Counted from the first letter of the stretch, positions 18,762 to 28,518 are shown. The stretch is DNA of 64,000 bases from Metabacillus endolithicus (GCF_023078335.1 NZ_CP095550.1:3516001-3580000); one strand, 5' to 3'. Numbers and translations are program-made. Notes: a model not told the origin generated them from the letters alone.

Positions 18762-19880
18762 ATGCAAAAACAATATGATGTTGGAATTGTTGGCGGCGGT
18801 ATTATTGGACAGTCAATTGCCTATCAGCTTGCAAAAGAGGGAATCTCCGTTCTTGTATTAGATAGCCATAAAGGTGGTACAGGTGCAACAAGTGCAGCTG
18901 CTGGAATGCTTGGGGCAAATTCCGAATTGGAAAATAATGATGCTTTTTTTCAGTTTGCGAAGGAAAGCCAGAGACACTATCACATCTTGCGTGATGAGCT
19001 TTCAGAATTATCACAGATTAATATTCAGCTAGTTGACAAAGGAATGTATAAGCTAGCAATGACAGAAAATGAAGCGAAAGTTTTGAAGAAAGCTATAGAA
19101 GATTATGAAACCTTAGAATGGCACACAAAAGAAACAGTTTTACAAAATGAACCACATGTGTCTGATTTGATTGTAGGAGCGCTTTTTATTCCTGAAGATG
19201 GTCATGTTTCTCCTACACATGTATGTGCGGCTTTTTCGAAATCTGCTAGTTTACTAGGAGCAACATTTAAAGAAAATACACCCGTTCATTCTATTAAGAA
19301 AACAGCTGCAAATGAGTATACGTTATCAACACCGCAAGGGGATTATCTTTGTAGCAAAGTAGTTATCGCAAATGGAGTATGGAGTGGTCACTTTTTTAAA
19401 CAATTAGGACTTGAAGTAAGTATGAAGCCGGTTAAGGGTGAATGTCTTTCTGTTCAAGGAGATCACTTAAATCTGGAAAAGACTCTTTTCTATGATCATT
19501 GTTATATCGTTCCAAAGGGTGATGGAAGGTTTGTTGTAGGAGCTACAATGATCGAGGATGATTGGAGTACAACACCATCACTTGGAGGAATTCAGTCCCT
19601 GATTGAAAAAGTAACTCCGATGATGCCAAGTATTACATCCGCTAAGCTTCTCGATACTTGGGCTGGATTAAGGCCACAATCTGATGATGGAAAGCCATAT
19701 ATTGGACAGCATCCTGAGGATGACAATATTTACTTTGCGTCAGGACATTATCGAAATGGTATTTTGCTTGCTCCTAAAACAGGTACAATGATCAGAGATC
19801 TTATTTTAAAAAGAAAGCAAAACGATGAGTATATTCATGCTTTTTCTTTAACGAGAAAGCTTACGCAAACAACGAGGTGA
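18762..19880 (+). CDS. thiO: Glycine oxidase ThiO
   Basis: An FAD flavoenzyme that oxidises glycine to iminoglyoxylate (dehydroglycine) for thiazole synthesis. The N-terminal Rossmann motif is DVGIVGGGIIGQSIAYQL; a DAO-family C-terminal part includes DTWAGLRPQSDDGKPYIG and ASGHYRNGILLAP. Length is 372 residues, as usual. The ATG has GAGGGGG upstream, so it can be translated independently even though it is in frame with tenI. The next gene, thiS, starts four bases after its stop. Confidence 0.93.
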   Translation: MQKQYDVGIVGGGIIGQSIAYQLAKEGISVLVLDSHKGGTGATSAAAGMLGANSELENNDAFFQFAKESQRHYHILRDELSELSQINIQLVDKGMYKLAMTENEAKVLKKAIEDYETLEWHTKETVLQNEPHVSDLIVGALFIPEDGHVSPTHVCAAFSKSASLLGATFKENTPVHSIKKTAANEYTLSTPQGDYLCSKVVIANGVWSGHFFKQLGLEVSMKPVKGECLSVQGDHLNLEKTLFYDHCYIVPKGDGRFVVGATMIEDDWSTTPSLGGIQSLIEKVTPMMPSITSAKLLDTWAGLRPQSDDGKPYIGQHPEDDNIYFASGHYRNGILLAPKTGTMIRDLILKRKQNDEYIHAFSLTRKLTQTTR

Positions 19881-19884
19881 TTTC

Positions 19885-20088
19885 ATGGGCATTAAATTAA
19901 ATGGTGAACAGGTTGATTTAAATCAAGAAATTAAAACAATTCAGCATCTACTGGCGTTTTACAAGCTGGAAGATCGTCTTGTTATTGTCGAGCATAACCG
20001 CGAGATTGTTTTAAAAGATCAATACGAAAACACAACCATTTCAAATGGTGATGAAATTGAGTTAGTTCATTTTGTAGGAGGAGGATGA
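19885..20088 (+). CDS. thiS: Sulfur carrier protein ThiS
   Basis: A 67-residue beta-grasp (ubiquitin-like) carrier whose C-terminus is adenylated by ThiF and then carries the thiazole sulfur. It ends in a Gly-Gly-type tail (VHFVGGG), as required. It lies between thiO and thiG in the operon with gaps of only a few bases. Confidence 0.93.
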   Translation: MGIKLNGEQVDLNQEIKTIQHLLAFYKLEDRLVIVEHNREIVLKDQYENTTISNGDEIELVHFVGGG

Positions 20089-20092
20089 TTTT

Positions 20093-20860
20093 ATGTTGAA
20101 AATTGCAGATAAAACATTTCAATCAAGATTATTATTAGGTACAGGAAAGTACCCTTCATTTGATATTCAAAAGGAAGCAGTTGCCCAATCAGAAGCGGAG
20201 ATCTTAACGTTTGCGGTGCGCCGAATGAATATTTTCGAAGAATCACAGCCGAATTTTTTAGAGCAATTAGATGTTTCAAAATATACACTGCTACCAAATA
20301 CAGCAGGAGCTAAAACAGCTGAAGAAGCAGTAAGAATTGCGAAACTAGCAAAAGCATCAGGCTTATGTGACATGATCAAGGTTGAGGTTATTGGCTGTGA
20401 TCGTTCATTATTACCAGACCCAGTTGAAACGTTAAAAGCAAGTGAAATGCTTTTAGAAGAGGGCTTTATCGTTTTACCATACACATCAGATGATGTTGTG
20501 CTTGCTAGAAGATTAGAAGAGTTAGGTGTTCATGCTATTATGCCGGGAGCATCTCCAATTGGCTCTGGACAGGGACTTCTAAATCCTCTTAATCTATCAT
20601 TTATTATTGAGCAATCTAAAGTGCCGGTCATTATTGACGCAGGAATTGGTTCACCAGCGGATGCGGCATTAGCAATGGAGCTTGGTGCAGATGGTGTTCT
20701 ATTAAACACAGCTGTGTCGGCTGCTAAAGATCCTGTGAAAATGGCTGTTGCGATGAAGCTAGCGATTGAAGCTGGAAGACTAGGGTATGAAGCTGGTAGA
20801 ATAGCTAAAAAAGACTATGCTATTGCAAGTAGTCCAACAGAAGGAATGATTACAACTTAA
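20093..20860 (+). CDS. thiG: Thiazole synthase ThiG
   Basis: ThiG condenses 1-deoxy-xylulose 5-phosphate, dehydroglycine and the ThiS thiocarboxylate into the thiazole phosphate. Motifs include [13 protein letters not shown], the Schiff-base lysine in [10 protein letters not shown], and the phosphate-binding [16 protein letters not shown] and [17 protein letters not shown]. Length 255 residues matches the family. The stop codon TAATGG overlaps the thiF start by one base. Confidence 0.95.
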   Translation: MLKIADKTFQSRLLLGTGKYPSFDIQKEAVAQSEAEILTFAVRRMNIFEESQPNFLEQLDVSKYTLLPNTAGAKTAEEAVRIAKLAKASGLCDMIKVEVIGCDRSLLPDPVETLKASEMLLEEGFIVLPYTSDDVVLARRLEELGVHAIMPGASPIGSGQGLLNPLNLSFIIEQSKVPVIIDAGIGSPADAALAMELGADGVLLNTAVSAAKDPVKMAVAMKLAIEAGRLGYEAGRIAKKDYAIASSPTEGMITT

Positions 20861-21876
20861 TGGAACGCTATTCTAGACAAATGCTTTTTACTCCAATTGG
20901 AGAAAAGGGTCAAGATAACATACGAAAAAAACATGTATTGATTGTTGGAGCAGGTGCTTTAGGTACAGCTAGCGCTGAAATGATTGCACGTGCGGGCATT
21001 GGAACATTAACAATTGTTGACCGAGATTATGTTGAATGGAGCAATTTGCAAAGACAGCAGCTTTATATAGAAGATGATGCGATCAATCGCATCCCGAAAG
21101 CTGTTGCAGCAAAGCAGCATCTTGAAAAAATAAATTCAGAAGTAGATGTATTATCTTATGTAGAAGATGTTACCTCTGCAAATATTGAGGAATTTGCCGA
21201 AGGTGTAGATGTAATCATAGATGCAACGGATAATTTCGAAACAAGATTATTGATTAATGATCTTTCAATAAAAAATAATATTCCGTGGATTTACGGTGGC
21301 TGTGTTGGAAGCTATGGGTTATCGTTCACCATTATTCCTAGCGAAACACCGTGTTTACATTGCTTATTAAAGCATATCCCGTTTGATGGAATGACATGTG
21401 ACACAGTCGGGGTGATCTCACCAATTGTAAGTATGGTTGCTTCACATCAAACAGCAGAAGCACTTAAAATTCTCGTAGGTGATATGGAAAACATGCGAGG
21501 TAAGCTTGTATCATTTGATTTATGGAAAAATCAATATTCTTCAATTAATATGGATCGATTGAAAAATGAGGCATGTCCAACTTGTGGTAGTGATCCAGTT
21601 TTTCCTTACTTAACGGCTAAAATGGAAACAAAGGCTGCTGTTCTATGCGGTAGAGATACTGTGCAAATACGACCAAGTTCAGGCAAGCAATTTTCTTTTG
21701 AACAAATTGCTGAGCGAATAAAGCCGATTGCAGATGCTTTTTTAGAAAATCCATTTCTTATGTCATTTACATTTGGTGAACACAGGATTGTTCTATTTAA
21801 GGACGGTCGTGCCCTTATCCATGGAACGAAGGATATTTCTGAAGCGAAGAAGATTTATCACCGCTACATCGGGTAG
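20860..21876 (+). CDS. thiF: ThiS adenylyltransferase ThiF
   Basis: E1-like enzyme that adenylates the ThiS C-terminus. The nucleotide-binding [12 protein letters not shown], the [10 protein letters not shown] region, and two zinc-binding CxxC pairs (CLHC and CPTC) are present. At 338 residues it is MoeB/ThiF-like without a rhodanese domain. It is translationally coupled to thiG by a one-base overlap. Confidence 0.93.
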   Translation: MERYSRQMLFTPIGEKGQDNIRKKHVLIVGAGALGTASAEMIARAGIGTLTIVDRDYVEWSNLQRQQLYIEDDAINRIPKAVAAKQHLEKINSEVDVLSYVEDVTSANIEEFAEGVDVIIDATDNFETRLLINDLSIKNNIPWIYGGCVGSYGLSFTIIPSETPCLHCLLKHIPFDGMTCDTVGVISPIVSMVASHQTAEALKILVGDMENMRGKLVSFDLWKNQYSSINMDRLKNEACPTCGSDPVFPYLTAKMETKAAVLCGRDTVQIRPSSGKQFSFEQIAERIKPIADAFLENPFLMSFTFGEHRIVLFKDGRALIHGTKDISEAKKIYHRYIG

Positions 21877-21891
21877 CAAGGAGGATATAAA

Positions 21892-22704
21892 ATGACGGTA
21901 TCTCGTGCTTTAACAATTGCGGGATCGGACTCTGGAGGAGGAGCTGGCATCCAAGCGGATTTAAAAACGTTTCAAGAGCTTGGAGTGTTTGGCATGACAG
22001 CAATTACTGCTGTTACAGCTCAAAATACACTTGGTGTCCAAGGAGTTTATCCTTTAACAATAGAAGCGTTAAAAACTCAAATTGATTCAGTTGCAGTAGA
22101 TTTACAACCAAATGCTGTCAAAACAGGCATGCTTTTTAATGCTGAAATGATTCAGCTTGTTGCGGAGCGAATTCGTTATTATAACTGGGAAAATATCATT
22201 GTTGATCCTGTTATGATCGCAAAAGGCGGGCAATCATTATTACAAGAAGAAGCTGTAGAGGCTTTGATTACCTCCTTAATGCCGTTAGCTAAAGTGATTA
22301 CCCCAAATATACCTGAAGCAGAAGTGTTAACAGGTATGAAGATCCAAACGTTTGAGCAAAAAAAAGAGGCAGCTAAAAAGCTGTTTGATCTTGGTGCAAC
22401 GTTTGTCATGATTAAAGGTGGTCATGATCCTAACGGTGAAGTGGTTATTGACCTATTATATGATGGACAGCGTTTTGACACGTTCGAAGGTGTACGAAAA
22501 GAAACAAAACATACTCATGGTACCGGCTGTACATTTGCAGCTGCAATCACTGCTGAAATGAGTAAAGGGAAGAGTGTACGTGAAGCTGTGAAAACCGCAA
22601 AAGCCTTTATTCAGGCTGCAATTGAAGATCAATTAGGCATTGGTGGGGGGCATGGTCCAACCAATCATTGGGCTTTCAAGAAAAATAACATAACAACCGT
22701 ATAA
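21892..22704 (+). CDS. thiD: Hydroxymethylpyrimidine kinase / HMP-phosphate kinase ThiD
   Basis: ThiD phosphorylates the pyrimidine precursor twice. Seen are the ribokinase-type N-terminus [20 protein letters not shown], the [10 protein letters not shown] segment, and the [10 protein letters not shown] catalytic anion hole near the C-terminus. Length is 270 residues. An AAGGAGG site precedes the ATG. It is the last gene before a hairpin, and probably the end of the riboswitch-controlled operon. Confidence 0.95.
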   Translation: MTVSRALTIAGSDSGGGAGIQADLKTFQELGVFGMTAITAVTAQNTLGVQGVYPLTIEALKTQIDSVAVDLQPNAVKTGMLFNAEMIQLVAERIRYYNWENIIVDPVMIAKGGQSLLQEEAVEALITSLMPLAKVITPNIPEAEVLTGMKIQTFEQKKEAAKKLFDLGATFVMIKGGHDPNGEVVIDLLYDGQRFDTFEGVRKETKHTHGTGCTFAAAITAEMSKGKSVREAVKTAKAFIQAAIEDQLGIGGGHGPTNHWAFKKNNITTV

Positions 22705-22715
22705 ATGAAGATGAT

Positions 22716-22776
22716 GGACTGACTCACAGATGAGAAATGACAGGTAGCAACTGTTATAGCTCGAGTCAGTCCTTTT
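22716..22776 (+). terminator. Terminator-like long hairpin after thiD
   Basis: GGACTGACTC (22716-22725) pairs with GAGTCAGTCC (22763-22772), followed by TTTT. The 37-base loop is longer than usual. Confidence 0.6.
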
Positions 22777-22796
22777 GGGTTTATCGACAAAATTCG

Positions 22797-22815
22797 GGTG
22801 GTGCCAGGCACCACC
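22797..22815. repeat. Palindrome containing GTGCCAGGCAC
   Basis: A near-perfect 19-base palindrome (GGTGGTGCC-A-GGCACCACC) is followed by an A-run on the + strand. Motifs with GTGCCTGGCAC/GTGCCAGGCAC are a common interspersed element in Bacillaceae. Here it lies right before the thiE ribosome site (AAAGGAGCG), so it could form a leader hairpin. Confidence 0.65.
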
Positions 22816-22833
22816 AAAAAAGGAGCGCAAAAA

Positions 22834-23472
22834 ATGAACGTATCTCAAGCACTAAAAGTATATTTTGTGATGGGATCTGTGAATTGTCTGAATTTTGATC
22901 CGGAAAAAACATTGTCTGAGGCCATAAAGGGTGGCATTACGATGTTTCAATATAGAGAGAAGGGCGAGGGAGCTTTAGTAGGTGAAGAACAAGTTTATTT
23001 AGGAAAAAAATTAAAAATGCTATGTGAAAAGAATAGAATTCCATTTATTGTGAATGATGATATTGACTTAGCATTGGAACTTAATGCAGATGGAATTCAT
23101 ATTGGTCAAGATGATAGTGATCCTTTTTACACAAGAAAAAGGATAGGAGCAACCAAATGGATTGGAATTTCAACACATTCTGTTCAGGAGGCGAAAAAGG
23201 CAGTAGCTGATGGAGCCGATTATATCGGAGTCGGCCCAATGTTCTCAACGAAAACAAAAAAAGATGCACATGATGTAGTAGGGCCCTTTCTTATTACGCA
23301 AATAAGAGAAGCTGGCTTTATTCATTTGCCGATTGTGGGAATTGGTGGAATTACAGTAGAAAATGCCAGTGAGGTTTACCATTTAGGTGCAAATGGGGTG
23401 GCAATCATCAGTGCGGTCAGCCAGGCGAAGTCACCAAAAGATGCCACACAAGCATTTTGTTCGATACAATAG
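22834..23472 (+). CDS. thiE: Thiamine phosphate synthase ThiE
   Basis: Joins HMP diphosphate and thiazole phosphate to thiamine monophosphate. TIM-barrel motifs MFQYREKG, FIVNDDIDLALELNADGIHIGQDD, IGVGPMFSTKTKKDA and VGIGGITVENA are clear. Length 212 residues. It is separated from thiD by a hairpin and a palindrome, so it may be expressed apart from the riboswitch unit. In B. subtilis thiE is not in the ten/thi cluster, so its location here is a difference. Confidence 0.94.
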   Translation: MNVSQALKVYFVMGSVNCLNFDPEKTLSEAIKGGITMFQYREKGEGALVGEEQVYLGKKLKMLCEKNRIPFIVNDDIDLALELNADGIHIGQDDSDPFYTRKRIGATKWIGISTHSVQEAKKAVADGADYIGVGPMFSTKTKKDAHDVVGPFLITQIREAGFIHLPIVGIGGITVENASEVYHLGANGVAIISAVSQAKSPKDATQAFCSIQ

Positions 23473-23524
23473 AAAAAGTCTTAACAATGGAAATTATGAA
23501 ATAGCGCTTTTGTCATATCAATGC

Positions 23525-23547
23525 TATAATTGTAACCAGGTACTAAT
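23525..23547 (+). promoter_or_regulatory. fabI -10 box overlapped by a FapR-like operator
   Basis: TATAAT lies at 23525-23530. Immediately after it, the reverse complement of 23529-23547 reads ATTAGTACCTGGTTACAAT, which matches the FapR operator pattern (ATTAGTACCTRGTMTTAAT). FapR represses fabI in B. subtilis in response to malonyl-CoA, so the same control is inferred here. Confidence 0.72.
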
Positions 23548-23575
23548 AACATGTATTAATTTAAGGAGGATGTAC

Positions 23576-24346
23576 ATGGATTTATCACTTAAAGGACGTA
23601 ATATCGTCGTAATGGGAGTAGCAAATAAACGTAGTATTGCATGGGGAATTGCCCGTTCTTTACATAATGCTGGAGCAAGATTAATTTTTACATATGCTGG
23701 TGAACGTCTAGAGAAGTCAGTTCGTGACCTTGCTGAGTCTTTAGAAGGCGAATCCCTTGTACTACCTTGTGATATTACAAATGATGAAGAAATCAAAACA
23801 TGTTTTGCATCAATTAAAGAGCAAGTTGGTGTGATTCACGGTATTGCTCATTGTATCGCATTTGCGAACAAAGAAGAGCTTCAGGGTGAGTATTTAAACA
23901 CAACTCGCGAAGGTTTCTTACTATCGCAAAACATCAGCTCTTATTCATTAACAGCTGTGGCTAAAGAGGCAAGAGGTCTTCTAACAGAAGGCGGAAGCAT
24001 TGTAACATTAACATACCTAGGTGGAGAAAGAGTCCTACCAAACTATAACGTTATGGGTGTGGCAAAAGCTTCACTTGAAGCAAGTGTTAGATATTTAGCA
24101 AGCGACCTGGGGAAAGATGGGATTCGTGTTAACTCAATCTCAGCTGGACCAATACGTACACTTTCTGCCAAAGGAATCAGTGACTTCAACTCAATCTTAA
24201 AAGACATTGAAGAACGTTCACCACTTCGTCGTACAACAACACCAGAAGAAGTGGGAGATACAGCACTATTCTTATTCAGTGACTTATCAAGAGGAATGAC
24301 TGGTGAAAACCTACATGTTGATTCCGGATATCATATTTTAGCTTAA
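23576..24346 (+). CDS. fabI: Enoyl-[acyl-carrier-protein] reductase FabI
   Basis: NADH/NADPH-dependent reduction of enoyl-ACP, the last step of each fatty-acid elongation cycle. The divergent short-chain dehydrogenase N-terminus GRNIVVMGVANKRSIAWGIA and the FabI-type catalytic pair YNVMGVAK (Tyr-x6-Lys) are present, as is GPIRTLSAKGI. Length is 256 residues. TAAGGAGGATGTAC precedes the ATG at 23576; the longer open frame upstream runs into thiE and is not used. Confidence 0.95.
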   Translation: MDLSLKGRNIVVMGVANKRSIAWGIARSLHNAGARLIFTYAGERLEKSVRDLAESLEGESLVLPCDITNDEEIKTCFASIKEQVGVIHGIAHCIAFANKEELQGEYLNTTREGFLLSQNISSYSLTAVAKEARGLLTEGGSIVTLTYLGGERVLPNYNVMGVAKASLEASVRYLASDLGKDGIRVNSISAGPIRTLSAKGISDFNSILKDIEERSPLRRTTTPEEVGDTALFLFSDLSRGMTGENLHVDSGYHILA

Positions 24347-24349
24347 TTA

Positions 24350-24383
24350 AAAAGGGTGGCTCAATTGTGAGTCGCCCTTTTGT
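24350..24383. terminator. Terminator between fabI and the EAL gene
   Basis: AAAGGGTGGCTC / GAGTCGCCCTTTT forms a strong stem with an AATTGT loop and a T-rich tail between convergent genes. Confidence 0.85.
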
Positions 24384-24385
24384 CG

Positions 24386-25348
24386 TTAATTTTTATAACA
24401 TTGTATCGAATTTGAAACATGTTTTTCTTGAAAGCTGTCCCCATGTAATAAGGTTCGTGCAGGTTGACGTTTGAGAATACTTCCGTTTTTAACGAGAATA
24501 ATTTCATCTCCAACATCTACAATAACCGATTTTCTATTTTTATTAGGATTGGCCAATTCAATGCATTCTTTAGCGTAATGATTGATTTGTGGAAAAGGGT
24601 GATCTGGCTTTGCGAGAAAGAAACCTTGACCAAATTGAATGCCAAGATTCATGACTCGTTGTAACTCAGCTTCCGTTTCAATTCCCTCTCCGATAATTTG
24701 ACTATTCATTTTCTTGGCAAAGGTTACGAAAGCTTCAAGTATATTTGATTTAACCTCATTATGGTCCACACCGCTTATAAGAGAACGGTCTACTTTAATG
24801 TAGTCCGGCATCAATTCTGAAATGGATTGAAGCGATGAGTAGCCTGCTCCCGCATCATCAATAGCAATCTTAAATCCCTGCTCACGATAGTGATTCAAAG
24901 CATTTCGAAACGCCTTAAAATCGTTAATGGCATTTCTTTCTGTAATTTCAAACACAACATTTTTTGGTTCAATACCATAATGCTTTAGTACAGATATCGT
25001 GTGACCTGCGTTGAATTCTTTATCATAAATAACCTGGGAATTTAAGTTAATAAACAACTTTTGATTGGTAATGGTATCTTTACTTAACTCAAATGCACGT
25101 TCTCTTGCTAATTTTTCTAATGAATATAATAAACCCTCTTCTTCTGCATAGGGAAATAAAGCATCCGGGCGATAAAAAGGACTAGATACTGGTCCACGTG
25201 ATAAAGCTTCGAATCCATAAACTGTATTACTATGAAAATGAACAATTGGTTGGAAATGAACAGTAAGCTGCCGCTGATCAAGGATCTCAAGAAAGTGATT
25301 CTTTAATTGTTGGGCTTGATCGGGCGTTTCTTGACAGAAATTGTTCAT
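24386..25348 (-). CDS. Stand-alone EAL domain cyclic-di-GMP phosphodiesterase
   Basis: A 320-residue protein made almost wholly of an EAL domain that cleaves c-di-GMP to pGpG. The catalytic set looks complete: FEALSRG (EAL), INLNSQV, FEITERNA, AIDDAGAGYSS (the DD metal pair), IKVDRSLI, and GEGIETEAEL. The last 50 residues (after NHYAKECIEL) are a short extension with DVGDEIILVKNGSILKR. No GGDEF or membrane part is present. AAAGGAGTAGTAGT precedes the ATG. It is convergent with fabI and is not at this place in B. subtilis. Confidence 0.9.
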   Translation of the reverse strand: MNNFCQETPDQAQQLKNHFLEILDQRQLTVHFQPIVHFHSNTVYGFEALSRGPVSSPFYRPDALFPYAEEEGLLYSLEKLARERAFELSKDTITNQKLFINLNSQVIYDKEFNAGHTISVLKHYGIEPKNVVFEITERNAINDFKAFRNALNHYREQGFKIAIDDAGAGYSSLQSISELMPDYIKVDRSLISGVDHNEVKSNILEAFVTFAKKMNSQIIGEGIETEAELQRVMNLGIQFGQGFFLAKPDHPFPQINHYAKECIELANPNKNRKSVIVDVGDEIILVKNGSILKRQPARTLLHGDSFQEKHVSNSIQCYKN

Positions 25349-25626
25349 ACTACTACTCCTTTAAAGGTCGTACTTAGACGATCTGATATCTACTTTTCCT
25401 ACGTAATTCGACAATAACAGTTTATTGTTAAGGAGATGTAAATCTATTGTAAAAATTACATTATTTTGGAGAGAAATGTGTTTTTTGGCATGGAAGTTGT
25501 ATGGAGATAGCTTTTTTCAAATAAAATTGCATCATCTTATCACAACCTCAAAGAAATAGGCACATTACCCAGTTCGCAAGCATAACATGTTGAATGTGTA
25601 GACATACGTTTATAGGAGGGATATGA

Positions 25627-26126
25627 GTGTCAAATAAGCAAAATTACAAAATGAAGCCCCTTATGTATATTGTTTCACCCGAACATCAAGATATAGATGT
25701 GAATATGCAATCATTTGTTGTGAAGAAATCAAACAACAAAAAGTTGATCAACTTAAAGAAACGAAATCTCAAATTCAAACGGTAGTGGAGGAAGACGAGG
25801 AAGTAACGGAAGAAAAACAACCAGAAAAAGCTGTTGCAGTTGTTGAGGAAGAAGAACAACCTGAGGAAGAAACATCTGTCAAACAATATCGAAAACAAAG
25901 AAAGCCAATTACACAAATGAATATTGCCGAAAAAGTAGAGTTCTTCACAAACTTACCAAAAAATATGCCAAGAACACTATGTCAAATTGAAACAACTGAG
26001 GAAACATACCGCGGTGTTATTATGACAGAAGAAGATAATATTGTGACGATCCGTTCACTAACACATGCAAAGCCGATCGACTTGGAACTTGGTGAGATAA
26101 AAGCGATTAACTTATTAGGATTTTAA
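25627..26126 (+). pseudogene. cotO: Spore outer coat protein CotO, frameshifted
   Basis: CotO (YjbX) controls assembly of the outer coat. The GTG at 25627 follows ATAGGAGGGATAT. The first 32 codons (start SNKQNYKMKPLMYIVSPEHQ) stay in one frame; from about 25724 the matching continuation (EIKQQKVDQLKETKSQ) is in another frame, and it runs to 26126. One A missing from GTGAAG (25723-25724) restores about 166 residues. The C-terminal half, IAEKVEFFTNLPKNMPRTLC followed by ETTEETYRGVIM, is the CotO conserved domain, and the middle is an acidic Glu-rich linker. A CATAACATG at 25587-25595 resembles a sigma-K -10 box. Position beside cotZ-cotY supports the call. Confidence 0.85.
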
Positions 26127-26134
26127 TTGTACTT

Positions 26135-26168
26135 AAAAAAGTTAGGCACTGATGTGTCTAACTTTTTC
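26135..26168 (+). terminator. Terminator after cotO
   Basis: AAAAAGTTAGGCAC and GTGTCTAACTTTTT pair around TGAT, followed by a T-rich tail. Confidence 0.8.
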
Positions 26169-26209
26169 TTTATGTTGAATTTGGACATGGTAGTTTAGAA
26201 AAGGGATAG

Positions 26210-27080
26210 AGCTGTTAGGTGAGGCTATAAGGAGAATCGAGACAGAATTAGGTGAAGAGAAGAGCTTCTGTCTGGATACAAGGAGAATTGAGACAGGAAA
26301 CAGGTTCAGAGATGAGCGTCTGTCTGGATACAAGGAGAATCGAGACAGGAATGAGTTACATAGAAGAGCGTCTGTCTCGATACAAGGGGAATCGAGACAG
26401 GAATGAGTTACATAGAATGGCTTCTGTCTCGATACAAGGGGAATCGAGATAGAAATGAGGTACATAGAAGAGGGTCTGTCTCGATACAAGGGGAATCGAG
26501 ACAGGAAAGAGTTACATAGAAGAGCGTCTGTCTCGATACAAGGGGAATCGAGACAGGGATGAGTTACATAGAATGGCTTCTGTCTCGATACAAGGAGAAT
26601 CGAGACAGGAAAGAGTTACATAGAAGAGCGTCTGTCTCGATACAAGGGGAATCGAGACAGGAATGAGTTACATAGAATGGCTTCTGTCTCGATACAAGGG
26701 GAATCGAGACAGGAATGAGTTACATAGAATGGCTCTGTCTCGATACAGAGAGAATCGAGACAGGAAAGAGTTACATAGAAGAGCGTCTGTCTCGATACAA
26801 GGGGAATCGAGACAGGAATGAGGTACATAGAATGGCTTCTGTCTCGATACAAGGGGAATCGAGACAGGAAAGAGTTACATAGAAGAGCATCTGTCTCGAT
26901 ACAAGGGGAACCGAGACAGGAAAGAGTTACATAGAAGAGCGTCTGTCCCGATACAAGGAGAATCGAGACAGGAATGAGTTACATAGAAGAGCGTCTGTCT
27001 CGATACAATGAGAACCGAGACAGAAAACAGCTAAAGAGAAGAGCGTCTGTCCCAATACAAAATAAATCACGACAAGAATC
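26210..27080. repeat. Tandem array of 52-bp units each carrying a 10-bp inverted repeat
   Basis: Fifteen to sixteen head-to-tail units start (at CTGTCT) at 26268, 26320, 26372, 26424, 26476, 26528, 26580, 26632, 26684, 26735, 26787, 26839, 26891, 26943, 26995 and 27047. Spacing is 52 bases everywhere except one step of 51. Each unit is CTGTCTCGAT, a 9-base loop (ACAAGGGGA), ATCGAGACAG, then a 23-base linker (AATGAGTTACATAGAAGAGCG type). Two linker subtypes (GAAGAGCG and GAATGGCT) are interspersed. Units at both ends are degenerate. A 52-base period is not a multiple of three, so it is not coding. It lies between the 3' ends of cotO and cotZ. Confidence 0.95.
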
Positions 27081-27122
27081 AGGCAAAGCAAGCACAGGAT
27101 CTCCGGTCTTATAAAAACAAAA

Positions 27123-27160
27123 GAGACATAGTTTCAGGCGTGGAGCCAAACTATGTCTCA
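27123..27160 (-). terminator. Terminator after cotZ
   Basis: GAGACATAGTTT (27123-27134) pairs with AAACTATGTCTC (27148-27159). On the reverse strand it is followed by CTTTTGTTTTT. Confidence 0.85.
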
Positions 27161-27188
27161 ATAAGAGCAAACTTTTTATAAAAAGTCT

Positions 27189-27602
27189 TTATCCAGCAAT
27201 TAACCGAGGTGATAAACATTGAATCGCACAGAAACAAGAAAGGTCGACCTCTACGCAGTTTCTAGTTTTCACTAATTCTTTCACATCACAAATTTCTTTT
27301 GCAAGGTGGCCGTGGCAATCAAGTGGAAGTAAGAGTCTTAGTGTTGCACAGCAATCATGAATACCTTCTACACGAAAGAAATTTGTTTCAAAGCAATTTT
27401 CGCCGACATTACCAAAGGCTTGAAATGGCTGGCCCTTTTCATTTAGAAGAAGAAAAGGAATTGTATCTCCAAGCGTTTTGACAGGGTTTAGAAGATTGCT
27501 ATAACAGCTTGTAGGGCATTTTTCATCTTCAACGGCTTTTTGTTGATTTAAGATATTTTCAACTGCATCACATACACAATTAAAGGAGTAATGATCTTTC
27601 AT
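27189..27602 (-). CDS. cotZ: Spore crust/outer coat protein CotZ
   Basis: A Cys-rich CotY/CotZ-family protein of 137 residues that forms the disulfide-linked spore crust. Seen are [53 protein letters not shown] and [10 protein letters not shown]. It is shorter than its neighbour (161 residues) and lies next to cotO, as CotZ does in B. subtilis. In that species the operon is transcribed from sigma-K promoters with GerE; a separate promoter must lie in the 140 bases after cotY. Confidence 0.9.
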   Translation of the reverse strand: MKDHYSFNCVCDAVENILNQQKAVEDEKCPTSCYSNLLNPVKTLGDTIPFLLLNEKGQPFQAFGNVGENCFETNFFRVEGIHDCCATLRLLLPLDCHGHLAKEICDVKELVKTRNCVEVDLSCFCAIQCLSPRLIAG

Positions 27603-27706
27603 TATCTTCCCTCCTGTTATTCGTTCTTATTGATAGTATAAGAAAATAGGTACAAGAATGTTCTAGGGAAAGCGCCTATTTATGTATTAGAGACATAAAA
27701 AAGAAA

Positions 27707-27732
27707 AGACTGCTGATAAAACAGCAGTCTAT
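27707..27732 (-). terminator. Terminator after cotY
   Basis: AGACTGCTG and CAGCAGTCT form a 9-bp stem, and the reverse strand continues TTTTCTTTTTTA. Confidence 0.8.
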
Positions 27733-27742
27733 CTATCTTCAT

Positions 27743-28228
27743 TTATTTGTGGTATTTTTTTCTGTCTTCAGCAACACGGTCAACTAATTCTGGTGATAGG
27801 CATTGAATTGCACAGAAGCAATCAAGGTCTACTTCGATACAGAAATCAGTTTTTTCAAGACCGAAGAAGTCTTCGTCACAAGGATTACATACGCTTAGCG
27901 TATTGCCATCAACGTCTACTGGGCGAAGTAATGATAATGTTGCACAGCAATCTTCTACACTTTCAACGCGGAAGAAGATTGTTTGGAAACAAGTCATGTC
28001 TCCAGTGAATCCACCAACATTACCGAATGCTTTAAAGAGTTCACCTTTTTTTCCATAAAGGATGAAAGGAATTGTATCTCTTTGTGGACCAGCGACTGGG
28101 CCTAGTAAATTGCTGTAGCAGCTTGTAGGGCAAGTAATTTCTTCTACTGCTTCTTGTTCAGCTAAAATTTGTTCTACCGCATCACATACGCAATTGTTAT
28201 CTCTGTCTCTTTTATCTTTGCAACCCAT
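27743..28228 (-). CDS. cotY: Spore crust/outer coat protein CotY
   Basis: A 161-residue paralog of CotZ with the full-length CotY pattern: [77 protein letters not shown] and [15 protein letters not shown]. CotY self-assembles into hexagonal crust lattices in B. subtilis. TAAGGAGATGACTAT precedes the ATG. It is separated from cotZ by a terminator. Confidence 0.94.
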   Translation of the reverse strand: MGCKDKRDRDNNCVCDAVEQILAEQEAVEEITCPTSCYSNLLGPVAGPQRDTIPFILYGKKGELFKAFGNVGGFTGDMTCFQTIFFRVESVEDCCATLSLLRPVDVDGNTLSVCNPCDEDFFGLEKTDFCIEVDLDCFCAIQCLSPELVDRVAEDRKKYHK

Positions 28229-28484
28229 TAATAGTCATCTCCTTAATTTTATTTATTGACTTTAGTCCTTAACAGACTATGTGGGTAATGACTAGTTGGT
28301 GTGGGTAATCGTCTAGTTTGAGATGAATTCATTGGGAAAGAATTTAGGTGAATGGTATGTATGGTTTGTCTGCATTTGGCAACAGAGCAAGATATATAGT
28401 AGAAGAAAATAAAGTCTGGTTATTAGGTGAAAGTAAAAGGGAAAATGAACAGACCTGTGGATATAGACCATAAATGGCATGTCA

Positions 28485-28518
28485 CATAAAAAAAGCAGGG
28501 GGTGTCCCCTGCTTCTTA
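28485..28518 (-). terminator. Terminator after cotX
   Basis: AAGCAGGG and CCCTGCTT pair around GGTGTC. The reverse strand ends in a TTTTTTTATG run. Confidence 0.8.

Noticed and set aside
22704..22833. A second riboswitch or T-box between thiD and thiE
   Set aside because: The hairpin at 22716-22776 with a T-run looks like a terminator, and no THI-box or T-box sequences are present.
26260..27080. CRISPR array (29-base palindromic repeat with 23-base 'spacers')
   Set aside because: The 'spacers' are nearly identical from unit to unit and no cas gene is nearby. This is a plain tandem repeat with a 52-base unit.
26142..27170. Open reading frames of 66-115 codons within the repeat array on both strands
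   Set aside because: The 52-base period shifts the frame every unit, there are no ribosome sites, and the frames exist only because the repeat lacks stops. Not genes.
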